Shown: positions 1-6,398, counted from the first letter of the stretch. The stretch: 7,779 nucleotides of DNA from Promethearchaeota archaeon (GCA_016839385.1 JAEOUK010000453.1:1-7779), one strand, 5' to 3'. Notes: generated from the sequence alone by a model not told the origin. A program made the numbers and translations.

Positions 1-839
1 ACCTTGATGAAAAACTGTGTAGAATGCAAATATTCATCCGAAAGTGCGATACAATATTTAGGGGAAATCTCAAGTACTCGTTTTACATATTTTTTGTTGA
101 ATTGCAGGATATCTAAAGTAGTACAGATCTTATTGGCTGCTTTCTCTTTGTCTTCTCGCAATAATTTTGAAGCTTTTTTGTGATGTTTAAGGAAAATCTT
201 ACCAATTTCAGGATTATTTTGGATTAAATCCTCACTAAAAAAAATTCCATAACTTGGATTGTTAGGGATTAAAAATTGTGCTGGAATGATCAAATGAGAA
301 TCCGTTAACGTTTGAGAATATACAACTAATGCAGGAGTTCCTATTCCAGCTTCTATTATTCCTTCTTTCATATCTAAGGAAATCAATTCAGCTTGTGCGT
401 AATTTTTTATCTCGATTTCATCTTGAAGGTGATATTTTTCTATATAATAATTGATAATTACATCATGAATTGAACCCCGACTCGGTGTACCTATTGCACA
501 ACCTTTGAATTGAGAGAGAACTCTACCAATATCATAATCCAAAGAAGATATCGGTTTGTACTGTGTTTTAGAAACCATTATCGTTCCTTCGATATGTCCT
601 CCTGCAACACACTTAATAGGAGCTCCTTTATCGATACCAATTATTGCAGGAGGTAATCCCATATATCCGATATCCAATTCCCCTTTAGAAAATGCTTCAA
701 CCATTGCAGGACCTGTTCCAAACAGCTTCCAAGAAATTGGTTTGTTCATTTCCTCCTTAAAATTCTGGTCTCCCATTAGTAGAAAATTTGTATGATATGT
801 AGTTGACAAATGTCCAATAGTAATGTGTGAGTCATTCAT
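1..839 (-). CDS. NMT1/TauA-type substrate-binding-fold protein without signal peptide (3' end outside window)
   Basis: 279 codons are visible from the ATG at 839 before the gene leaves the window at base 1. An in-frame TAA at 846-848 fixes this as the longest possible start, and AAGGT (848-852) sits 8 nt upstream as a ribosome site. The translation resembles the SsuA/TauA/NMT1 periplasmic-binding fold: a first strand HITIGHLST (residues 5-13), the hinge-type stretch FGTGPAMVEAF (40-50), KGELDIGYMGLPPA (52-65), CVAGGHIEGT (77-86), and a second-lobe motif CAIGTPSRGSIHDV near residue 115. Members normally run a little over 300 residues, so perhaps 30-50 are missing. Oddly, the first strand begins almost at the initiator Met, leaving no room for a Sec signal or lipobox. 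The protein is therefore probably cytoplasmic, like the THI5/NMT1 pyrimidine-synthesis branch, or else it is a non-secreted sensor. It lies 17 bp after the MoaD-like gene, which suggests co-transcription. The ligand is unknown, and no ABC permease or ATPase is visible. Confidence 0.8.
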   Translation of the reverse strand, partial: MNDSHITIGHLSTTYHTNFLLMGDQNFKEEMNKPISWKLFGTGPAMVEAFSKGELDIGYMGLPPAIIGIDKGAPIKCVAGGHIEGTIMVSKTQYKPISSLDYDIGRVLSQFKGCAIGTPSRGSIHDVIINYYIEKYHLQDEIEIKNYAQAELISLDMKEGIIEAGIGTPALVVYSQTLTDSHLIIPAQFLIPNNPSYGIFFSEDLIQNNPEIGKIFLKHHKKASKLLREDKEKAANKICTTLDILQFNKKYVKRVLEISPKYCIALSDEYLHSTQFFIK

Positions 840-856
840 TATGAATTACCTTACTT

Positions 857-1111
857 TTATCCTCCCGCAAGAGCTGGTAGGAATGATATCGTGTCCTTAT
901 CCTTAAGCACGGTATTTAATCCATCTAAAATCCTAATATCTTTCCCATTTAAAACTAAAATGACATAATCGTTTATCTTATCGGAATCAGCTAGTATGCG
1001 TTTCTTGAATTCTTTACCAATTTTCTTCTCTAATTCAATAAGCACTTGTGCGATTGTTGATTTTTCTGGAATCTCTAACTGTAAATTAACCGAATTGATC
1101 AAATCGGACAA
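857..1111 (-). CDS. moaD: MoaD-type molybdopterin synthase sulfur-carrier subunit (start uncertain, probably upstream)
   Basis: A small ubiquitin-like beta-grasp protein ending in LPALAGG, the Gly-Gly tail that is adenylated and thiocarboxylated in MoaD/ThiS proteins. The F-L-P-A-x-A-G-G ending and the preceding VLVLNGKDI and LKDKDTISF blocks fit MoaD better than ThiS. MoaD donates the sulfur that converts precursor Z (cPMP) to molybdopterin, the cofactor needed by the nitrate reductase encoded nearby. The listed start is the TTG at 1111, the longest ORF with a usual start codon. However, it removes the first beta strand: the same frame stays open upstream to a TAA at 1196-1198 and encodes ISVKIKFLSLLSDL, a typical MoaD N-terminus. 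No ATG, GTG or TTG lies there; ATT at 1139-1141 or 1142-1144 could start a 94-95-residue protein. The binding-protein gene follows after 17 bp. MoaE and an E1-like activator are not in the window. An archaeal SAMP-type protein modifier is the alternative. Confidence 0.8.
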   Translation of the reverse strand: MSDLINSVNLQLEIPEKSTIAQVLIELEKKIGKEFKKRILADSDKINDYVILVLNGKDIRILDGLNTVLKDKDTISFLPALAGG

Positions 1112-1202
1112 TAGTGATAAGAATTTAATCTTAACAGAAATAATATTGGATTCTTTTGTGTCGATCAGAGCTAATCTCCATTCAATACGAAATTTTTATC
1201 GA

Positions 1203-1215
1203 CTATATGTATATG
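1203..1215 (-). promoter_or_regulatory. Possible TATA box for the moaD-like gene
   Basis: On the minus strand this reads CATATACATATAG, an AT-rich run about 60-70 nt before the likely start of the MoaD-like protein. The 190-bp gap after the DUF3795 gene makes a separate promoter likely, but the match to the archaeal TATA consensus is only moderate. A second AT run at 1190-1200 is an alternative. Confidence 0.3.
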
Positions 1216-1332
1216 GGTTATCTACTAAAAGAGAAGAAAATTGATCACTTATCTTGATTAACATAGGAAGATAAGAGGTTTAACAAAATCGTCAATTTCT
1301 CTGTAGATTCGTTGATCCAAAAATAAACTAAA

Positions 1333-1785
1333 TTAATAGTCTCGTATATCTTGAATTCTAATCCCTTCCTTAGCTTTCTTTTCTTCCTCTTGAAGGAACT
1401 CATCCATTCCATTTTTCTTGATAAATTCAACGTGCTTGAAAAGATAGGAGTATCGATTCCTCTGATAATCCGTATAACGGCAAGTGGTAAATTCGTCACA
1501 TGCTAAACAATTATCGACTATGTCCTTCTGAATTTTTTCACATTTCTTAACTTCACACCAATTTTCCGTTGCATTTCGACAACCAAGACATGTGGAATTC
1601 ACAAACCAATCCAATCCCTTAAGGAAATTATCGTAGTTAAATGATTCCTCTGCTTCTTTTAACCAGCTATAATCGGTTTCCACCCAATCCTTGAATTTTC
1701 TCGCAATATCAACTACCTCCTCGGTGTATGACCTACATTGCCCACAATAGATTCCGCAACGAGCTAACTTGTGATTAAGAGACAT
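1333..1785 (-). CDS. DUF3795 cysteine-rich protein
   Basis: A 150-residue protein recognised as the DUF3795 family from CGIYCGQCRSY at residues 10-20 and the later cysteine pattern CLGC (66-69), C77, C82, NCLACDEF (92-99) and C102. The ten cysteines, spaced as metal-ligand pairs, suggest bound zinc or an iron-sulfur cluster, but the biochemical function of the family is not established. The C-terminal quarter (from about residue 120) is charged and helical, EEEKKAKEG-like, without cysteines. There is no signal peptide or membrane segment, so it is probably cytoplasmic. The ATG at 1785 is supported by a strong TATA box 22 nt upstream, which implies a leaderless transcript. It lies between the nitrate operon and the moaD-like gene on the same strand, but the 260-bp and 190-bp gaps indicate its own transcription unit. 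A role as an accessory metal protein for the molybdoenzyme is only a guess from position. Confidence 0.85.
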   Translation of the reverse strand: MSLNHKLARCGIYCGQCRSYTEEVVDIARKFKDWVETDYSWLKEAEESFNYDNFLKGLDWFVNSTCLGCRNATENWCEVKKCEKIQKDIVDNCLACDEFTTCRYTDYQRNRYSYLFKHVEFIKKNGMDEFLQEEEKKAKEGIRIQDIRDY

Positions 1786-1807
1786 GTAGTATCCTATCCG
1801 AATTTGA

Positions 1808-1815
1808 TATATAAA
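1808..1815 (-). promoter_or_regulatory. TATA box of the DUF3795 gene
   Basis: The minus strand reads TTTATATA, a textbook archaeal TATA box, with 22 nt between it and the ATG at 1785. Archaeal transcription starts about 25 nt downstream of the box, so the mRNA should begin at or very near the start codon (leaderless). No Shine-Dalgarno sequence is seen, consistent with this. Confidence 0.65.
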
Positions 1816-2023
1816 TCATGAGGTAAGCAGAGAGTTTTGATAGTTTTTTTTATCCTATATGAAACAGAAAGGAATCAGAGACATTGCAACCCACGATGAG
1901 GATTTTGGTCGAGTTAATTTTCTGAATGTAATTGAACCTGTTTTAATGTAACTTTATGTCGACAAAATTATTACCATTTTACTAGATCAAGGACGTGGGC
2001 AATAATACCTCGTTACCTCATGA
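1816..2023. repeat. 11-bp inverted repeat flanking the PIN relic
   Basis: TCATGAGGTAA at 1816-1826 is matched exactly by its reverse complement TTACCTCATGA at 2013-2023. The arms are 186 bp apart and enclose the PIN-domain remnant. The left arm directly abuts the DUF3795 TATA box, in the TFB-recognition position. It may be a remnant of a mobile-element end, a regulator site, or chance; an 11-bp match within ~200 bp is uncommon but not decisive. Confidence 0.35.
1843..1948 (+). pseudogene. C-terminal remnant of a PIN-domain (VapC-like) protein
   Basis: The frame from 1859 to the TAA at 1948 gives 29 residues containing GIRDIATHDEDFGRV, then NFLNVIEP. This matches the last conserved block of PIN-domain ribonucleases: the D-x-D-F acidic motif after a strand ending I-A-T, followed by the short strand before a terminal Pro. 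Upstream in the same frame there is only YMKQK-type sequence, a T-run and a stop (TAG at 1841-1843). The N-terminal ~100 residues with the first catalytic Asp are absent, and no antitoxin is visible. It is oriented opposite to its neighbours. I read it as the tail of a deleted VapC-type toxin or PIN protein, not as a working gene; the family call rests on a short but characteristic segment. Confidence 0.55.
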
Positions 2024-2045
2024 CGGAGTAATTGTAATACTTGAT

Positions 2046-4139
2046 TTAAGCTGGTCTTATTTTTACTGCAGCAAATTTGTATCCCGGTTCTCGAGAATAT
2101 TCATCGAATATCGGAAAAGTGAGAGTATTAGTTTCCTTATAATGCATTGGCATGAACACTTCACCCGCTTTACTTTTTTCTCCAATTACTGCTCTTGCAA
2201 TTATTTTTTCTCTCCTAGACGAGACTTCTACAAGCGAGTTGTCCTCAATCCCTAATTTCTGAGCATCCTTAAGATTAATCTCTATGTAAGGCTCTTTTGG
2301 GAGTTGTTTTGCTAAAAGTGGTACTTTTCCAGTTCGAGTATGTGTATGCCATGCTGAAATACTCCCTCTTCCTGTTATTAAAATAAATGGATAATCTATA
2401 GTAATTTCTTCTGGATATGGGAGGATTTCTTCATACAGAAATTTTGCTTTTCTATCTTCATGGAAGAATATTCCATCCTCGAAAAGTCGACGGTAAGTTA
2501 AGGGAGGGCTCTGTGATGTGTCCGGATATGGCCATTGAATGCCACCATTTTCAATTAACATTTGATAGGATTGAATCCCCGTGAAATCCCAAGGTTTTCC
2601 TCGCGTGAGTTCTTTAATTATGTGAAATGCAGACTCAGGATCTGTCCATTTTCTGAATAACTCAGCACAACCCCAAGCTTTCGCAATTTTTCGAAAGATG
2701 TCAAAATCGGATAATGCAGCACCTGGTGGATCTAAAACTTTTTGTAAGACGCCTATTCTACGTTCAGAATTTACAAAGGTTCCGAATTTTTCTCCATTCC
2801 CTGCTGCAGGTAGAATTAAATCCGCTAATTGTGCTGTCTCAGTAGTATAAAACAGATCTTGAACAACTAAGTATTCAAGATTCTCCATTATTTTTGGGAA
2901 TCTTGAACTATGGATCCAAGAATGAGCTGGATTTGTACACACAATCCATAATCCCTTTATCTCTCCATTTTCAATTTTATCCAATATTTTCTCATAAGAC
3001 ACACTATTTTCGTGTGGAATGTTCTTCACATCAATCTCCAGAATTTTCGCAACAGTTCGTCGATCGTCTGAATTCGTAAAATTATATCCCCCTAATAATG
3101 CCGTAGTATTGCTGAAAATGCGAGATCCCATTGCATTACATTGCCCTGTTATAGAATTAGGTCCTGTCCCTGGTTTTCCAATATTTCCTGTCATTAATGC
3201 TAAATTAATTAATGCTTGAGCTGTACGTGTTGCTTGGTGAGCTTGATTAACCCCAACCATCCACCAAAAAGATACAGCTTTGCCTTTATGAATCAATTCA
3301 GCTAATTTAGTAATCTCATTTTCTGTAATTCCTGTTTTTTCTGATGTATTTTTTAACGAAAATGATGCAACATGTTTTTTGAATCCTTCAAATCCCGTTG
3401 TATGTTCCTTGATAAAATTTTTATCAATCCAATCATTTTGGATGAGAATATTAGCAAGTGCATAAAGAAGATATAATTCAGATTTTGCCTTAATTGCGTA
3501 ATGAAAAGTAGTTTGAGGATCTATTGCTGTTTTTGTTTTACGAGGATCGATTATCACAACCGTGGGATTGTTTTGATTATCTCGAATTCGCCACCACATA
3601 ATAGGATGAGATATAGCTGCATTAGATCCCAGGAATATAAGAACATCAGATTTTTCAAAATCTTCATATGTAAAAGGCGGAGCATCCCATCCAAAAGATT
3701 GCTTATATGCTACGACTGCTGATGCCATGCATTGACGGGTATTTCCATCTCCATGAATCATGCCCATTCCAAATTTTGTCAATGCACCCAATAAAGCATG
3801 CTCTTCATTTGTAATCTGCCCTGTACTAATATAAGCAATTGAAGATTTTCCATATTGATCTTGAATACGTTTTAAGTTTGTAGTAAAATGCTCAAGAGCA
3901 GAGTTCCAGTTAGTAGGTATTAATTTTCCTTCAGAATTACGAAGATAAGGTGTCTTTGCACGATCCGAGGCTCCCAAATGACCGAGAAGTTGAAATCCTT
4001 TTGGACACGCTTTTCCTTTGTTTACTGGATAATTAGGATTCGCTCGAACCACGGGGTTTTCAGATTCGTTAAAGGTAATTTTCATGTTACATCCAGTAGA
4101 GCAGTAACCGCAAGTTAAATAACGTGTATTTGGAGTCAT
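2046..4139 (-). CDS. nasA: NasA/NarB-type molybdopterin nitrate reductase, catalytic subunit
   Basis: A 697-residue molybdenum enzyme of the DMSO reductase superfamily that should reduce nitrate to nitrite in the cytoplasm. The [4Fe-4S] site is C10-x2-C13-x3-C17-x27-C45, followed by K47, the conserved lysine between cluster and cofactor. The molybdenum ligand is C137 in NTRQCMASAVVAYK, the Nap/Nas/Fdh motif with Cys. Other Nas-type blocks are TGQCNAMGSR in the middle third, LPAAGNGEKFGTF with NSERRIG, and a C-terminal dinucleotide-binding domain (about 585-697) with MPMHYKETNTLT and EPGYKFAAVKI. There is no twin-arginine signal, so it is cytoplasmic and unlike NapA. It also lacks the extra C-terminal [2Fe-2S] domain of some bacterial NasA proteins, so a ferredoxin is the likely donor. 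I chose the ATG at 4139, with AAGGAAG 11 nt upstream and 8 bp after the transporter stop. An ATG at 4187 would overlap the transporter and add a poor N-terminus. A formate dehydrogenase is the alternative, but the NarK neighbour argues for nitrate. Confidence 0.88.
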   Translation of the reverse strand: MTPNTRYLTCGYCSTGCNMKITFNESENPVVRANPNYPVNKGKACPKGFQLLGHLGASDRAKTPYLRNSEGKLIPTNWNSALEHFTTNLKRIQDQYGKSSIAYISTGQITNEEHALLGALTKFGMGMIHGDGNTRQCMASAVVAYKQSFGWDAPPFTYEDFEKSDVLIFLGSNAAISHPIMWWRIRDNQNNPTVVIIDPRKTKTAIDPQTTFHYAIKAKSELYLLYALANILIQNDWIDKNFIKEHTTGFEGFKKHVASFSLKNTSEKTGITENEITKLAELIHKGKAVSFWWMVGVNQAHQATRTAQALINLALMTGNIGKPGTGPNSITGQCNAMGSRIFSNTTALLGGYNFTNSDDRRTVAKILEIDVKNIPHENSVSYEKILDKIENGEIKGLWIVCTNPAHSWIHSSRFPKIMENLEYLVVQDLFYTTETAQLADLILPAAGNGEKFGTFVNSERRIGVLQKVLDPPGAALSDFDIFRKIAKAWGCAELFRKWTDPESAFHIIKELTRGKPWDFTGIQSYQMLIENGGIQWPYPDTSQSPPLTYRRLFEDGIFFHEDRKAKFLYEEILPYPEEITIDYPFILITGRGSISAWHTHTRTGKVPLLAKQLPKEPYIEINLKDAQKLGIEDNSLVEVSSRREKIIARAVIGEKSKAGEVFMPMHYKETNTLTFPIFDEYSREPGYKFAAVKIRPA

Positions 4140-4147
4140 TTTTTTCA

Positions 4148-5473
4148 CTACTTCCTTCTCCGTAATAACAATATAATGCCCATACATATAACTGTCAATA
4201 TCACAAATATCAGAAAGCCGAGATTGTAACCATTAGTCGGATTTGCGTCAACAAATAATCCCATAAGGGGTGGAATAATGAATCCGCCTAATGCACCAAT
4301 TCCTCCAACCCATCCAGAGGCGCCTCCTACAGATTCTGGAACAAAACTGGGTACCATTTTAAAAACTCCAGCATTTACCATTCCCATTCCGATTGCAATA
4401 ATTACCATTGCAATAATCCCCACGTAGAGAACATTTTTTGAAACTATCATCACTATCGAACCAGATAATAAAATGGTGATTCCTATAATGCTGACAGTAG
4501 ATCCGGAGATTTTGTCTGCTAGTTTCCCTGAAAGAACTCGCATTAATGAACCAATGATAATGAATATCGCATTAAGAATTAAAGCGCTACTTAGAAATAA
4601 ACTACCAATGGGAATGGTACCTGTTCCATAATGATTAGGCCACAGTCGCGGAAACCAGGTGCTTAAACCTATAAATCCTCCAAAAGATGTAAAGTACAAC
4701 CCAACCAATGCCCATGTTTTCCATATACTTGCAGATTTCACTAAACTTTCAGTTAATGATATTTTTGAAAATATCTCTTGTCCATACGATTCAGCAATTT
4801 TTTTTGATTGCTCTTTACTGATTCCTTGATTTTCCAACTGAAAAGACCATGCATTTAATCCTACGAAAAAATATACACCTGTACCAATAATTAGAATACA
4901 TAACCAGAGAAGATATGAGCCCCCCAATCCCCATAAAGGCAGGATGAAGGTCATGATGAGTGAAAAAATTCCTGGTGCCAAATTTCCTATACCCGCATAC
5001 AATCCGAGTGCTTTTCCTTGCTCTGATTTTTTGAACCAATATGATGTCTGTGAAATTCCAACTGAGAATGTGGCGATTCCACATCCTGATAAAAATCCAA
5101 AAAGCAATAAAAGCCAATAATGAGTTGAAGTAATGGTAGGATAAATTAAGAAACCGATGAAGACTAATCCGATTAACCCAATTATTGCTAATGCCAATAA
5201 AATGAGCATAGGCTTTCTACCTCCAATGGAATCTGACCAGGCTGCAAATGGAATTCGTAATAGAGATCCTGATAAATTAGGCATTGCTACCAACAAACCC
5301 ATCATGGAATCGGAAACACCTGATCCTATAAGACCCGGCTCAAATAATTTCACAGTAGATCCAAGAGCTACAACTGCAGAAAACCCAACAAAAAATCCTA
5401 GTGTAGATCCAGCTATTCCTTTTTTAGGGCTACCTTTTATAACATGTTCTATTGATTTATCCTCATTATTCAT
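4148..5473 (-). CDS. narK: NarK-type nitrate/nitrite transporter (MFS, NNP family)
   Basis: A 441-residue polytopic membrane protein with about 12 hydrophobic helices and a hydrophilic central loop near residues 210-250. Nitrate/nitrite-porter hallmarks are present: YAGIGNLAPG at 159-168 (first signature, G-x-G-N in TM5) and GGASGWVGGIGALGG at 383-397 (second signature, TM11). R73 in SLLRIPFA (TM2) and R312 in GSLMRVLSGKLAD (TM8) sit where NarK uses two arginines to hold the anion. The MFS loop motif SDSIGGRKP lies at 80-88. It should import nitrate, by proton symport or nitrate/nitrite exchange, for the reductase encoded 8 bp downstream, and the two are almost certainly one mRNA. The start at 5473 follows a TATA box by 23 nt without a Shine-Dalgarno sequence, so the message is probably leaderless. 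A perfect 12-bp palindrome sits just above the TATA box. Transport mode cannot be read from sequence. Confidence 0.9.
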   Translation of the reverse strand: MNNEDKSIEHVIKGSPKKGIAGSTLGFFVGFSAVVALGSTVKLFEPGLIGSGVSDSMMGLLVAMPNLSGSLLRIPFAAWSDSIGGRKPMLILLALAIIGLIGLVFIGFLIYPTITSTHYWLLLLFGFLSGCGIATFSVGISQTSYWFKKSEQGKALGLYAGIGNLAPGIFSLIMTFILPLWGLGGSYLLWLCILIIGTGVYFFVGLNAWSFQLENQGISKEQSKKIAESYGQEIFSKISLTESLVKSASIWKTWALVGLYFTSFGGFIGLSTWFPRLWPNHYGTGTIPIGSLFLSSALILNAIFIIIGSLMRVLSGKLADKISGSTVSIIGITILLSGSIVMIVSKNVLYVGIIAMVIIAIGMGMVNAGVFKMVPSFVPESVGGASGWVGGIGALGGFIIPPLMGLFVDANPTNGYNLGFLIFVILTVICMGIILLLRRRK

Positions 5474-5480
5474 AAAAGAT

Positions 5481-5490
5481 CAATGCATTG
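5481..5490. promoter_or_regulatory. Second palindrome between the narK TATA box and ATG
   Basis: CAATGCATTG is a perfect 10-bp palindrome 7 bp before the narK start codon, spanning the region where RNA polymerase would begin. It does not share a half-site with the palindrome at 5511-5522. It could be a separate repressor site or chance. Confidence 0.3.
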
Positions 5491-5496
5491 TGTCCA

Positions 5497-5504
5497 AATA
5501 TAAA
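5497..5504 (-). promoter_or_regulatory. TATA box of the narK-nasA operon
   Basis: The minus strand reads TTTATATT, preceded by CGAAACAA, which resembles a purine-rich TFB-recognition element. It lies 23 nt before the narK ATG, so transcription should begin close to the start codon. The geometry is the same as for the DUF3795 gene. Confidence 0.6.
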
Positions 5505-5510
5505 TTGTTT

Positions 5511-5522
5511 CGAACATGTTCG
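5511..5522. promoter_or_regulatory. Candidate operator: perfect 12-bp palindrome at the narK promoter
   Basis: CGAACATGTTCG is a perfect palindrome starting 7 bp upstream of the narK TATA box and touching the TFB-recognition region. A dimeric regulator bound here would interfere with TBP/TFB loading or recruit them. The regulator is not identifiable from this window. Confidence 0.5.
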
Positions 5523-5560
5523 TATAGGGTCATTTAAGGTTCAATCCAAAAATGACATAG

Positions 5561-5764
5561 AAAAACAGGCGGAAATTAGTCGCTGTTTGCCCGATGAACA
5601 ACATCGAAATTGTCGATGAAAAAGTGACGTGGAATCATAACTGTGAATGTTGTGCTGCTTATCTTCACATTTGTTCGCGCAATGCAATTGAAAGTATCAA
5701 AACTCAAGGAGTTCCCCGATACCACCACCCTGATATTACTGTCAAGCAATTAAAAGTCTATTAA
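5561..5764 (+). pseudogene. Decayed 4Fe-4S ferredoxin, EFR1-type C-terminus
   Basis: The frame from the ATG at 5594 to the TAA at 5764 encodes 56 residues: PMNNIEIVDEKVTW, then NCECCAAYLHICSRNAIE, then GVPRYHHPDITVKQL. This is the tail of EFR1-type (flavodoxin-like plus ferredoxin) electron-transfer proteins, which carry two 4Fe-4S motifs and end in R-Y-H-H-P. Key ligands are lost. In the second cluster the third Cys is Tyr and the usual Cys-Pro is Cys-Ser. In the first cluster only VAVCP remains in frame (5579-5593), with Leu where the preceding Cys should be. A stretch resembling C-x-G-N just upstream (5565-5576) lies in another frame, pointing to a frameshift. A TAG at 5558-5560 closes the frame, and no flavodoxin half is visible. 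I judge it a pseudogene. It runs divergently from narK. Confidence 0.6.
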
Positions 5765-6395
5765 GCAATGTCGTAAAAACGCTACACAGGAACCAGAGGG
5801 AAAAGATTATTTCGTAAGTGATTTAGCTATTCTAGTACCGAAATTTATCTATGTTTTTTATTAATATCGCAATATTGTTGAAGTTCTCGTGTGGGTTTTT
5901 GTTCCCACTTGTACAATCGGGGTGTAGTCGGTGAACGCTGGGTAAGAGTCCCTCTTCCTTCCCATTCATCATAAACCTTAAATAACATGTCACGTGATGA
6001 CCGGAGTAAGATTACGCTGGTAACGTGCCTATCCGCAATTTTCCATTCAGTAAGCATAAAATTTATAATGGGGGAATGATTCAAGACTATTTGTCGGTCA
6101 ACTTTCTGACTCACATGATCATCGGATCTAGTGATGTTGATCGATAGGGATTTTGGCTGTTATCCGACACATACCGAACAAAGAACAAAACTCAGTTCGT
6201 TCGGAATGGATGATAGTGATCATTTGCATCCAGGAAGCGCCCAGGAAATGAACTCCGTTCGTGTGATCTGGGGACGAGCAGGAATGGATTACCTGCAAAT
6301 GACGGGTGAATCAATAAGCACAACCATGTTGCGTGGAGAATTCGCCTCATAGGGTAGAACTGAACGTTTAAAGTAAAGTTATCTAACATTTTGAT
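5765..6395. other. Gene-poor stretch without convincing coding sequence
   Basis: Apart from the doubtful minus-strand ORF, nothing here is convincing. A plus-strand 73-codon ORF at 6131-6352 has no recognisable family, no clear ribosome site, and overlaps equally open frames on the other strand. The base composition is slightly richer in GC around 6200-6350 than in the flanks. I see no tRNA or repeat array. It probably represents eroded sequence between the divergent narK operon and the rRNA. Confidence 0.4.
5845..6114 (-). CDS. Doubtful 89-codon ORF, possibly the end of a decayed gene
   Basis: An ORF with a GTG start at 6114 and TAA at 5845. I do not recognise it. Residues 60-89 are basic and aromatic (PRLYKWEQKPTRELQQYC), loosely like the wing and tail of a small winged-helix regulator, but no helix-turn-helix can be defined. 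There is no ribosome site or clear TATA box. The same frame upstream (to about 6355) is interrupted by several stops yet contains protein-like bits such as ITRTEFISWALPG. This may be an eroded regulator gene; a random ORF is equally possible. Confidence 0.25.
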   Translation of the reverse strand: MSQKVDRQIVLNHSPIINFMLTEWKIADRHVTSVILLRSSRDMLFKVYDEWEGRGTLTQRSPTTPRLYKWEQKPTRELQQYCDINKKHR

Positions 6396-6398
6396 ATG

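Noticed and set aside
556..795. Plus-strand ORF of 79 codons
   Set aside because: It is antisense to the binding-protein gene, whose minus-strand translation shows clear family motifs. The other plus-strand ORFs at 996-1244, 1995-2255, 2894-3722 and 5157-5537 are likewise mostly shadows of minus-strand genes.
1841..1852. T-run on the plus strand as a terminator
   Set aside because: No plus-strand gene ends before it. It precedes the PIN relic and is probably part of the eroded sequence.
4140..4187. Earlier ATG for the nitrate reductase at 4187
   Set aside because: It would overlap the narK 3' end by 40 nt and add a 16-residue extension not typical of NasA. The ATG at 4139, just before the cluster cysteines and behind AAGGAAG, is better placed.
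5530..5560. GGTTCAATCC, a tRNA T-loop-like string
   Set aside because: The flanking bases do not form a T stem, and no anticodon or acceptor arms can be drawn.
6131..6352. 73-codon plus-strand ORF
   Set aside because: No recognisable family or ribosome site, and a competing open frame of similar length lies on the other strand. The sequence looks like decayed or noncoding DNA.
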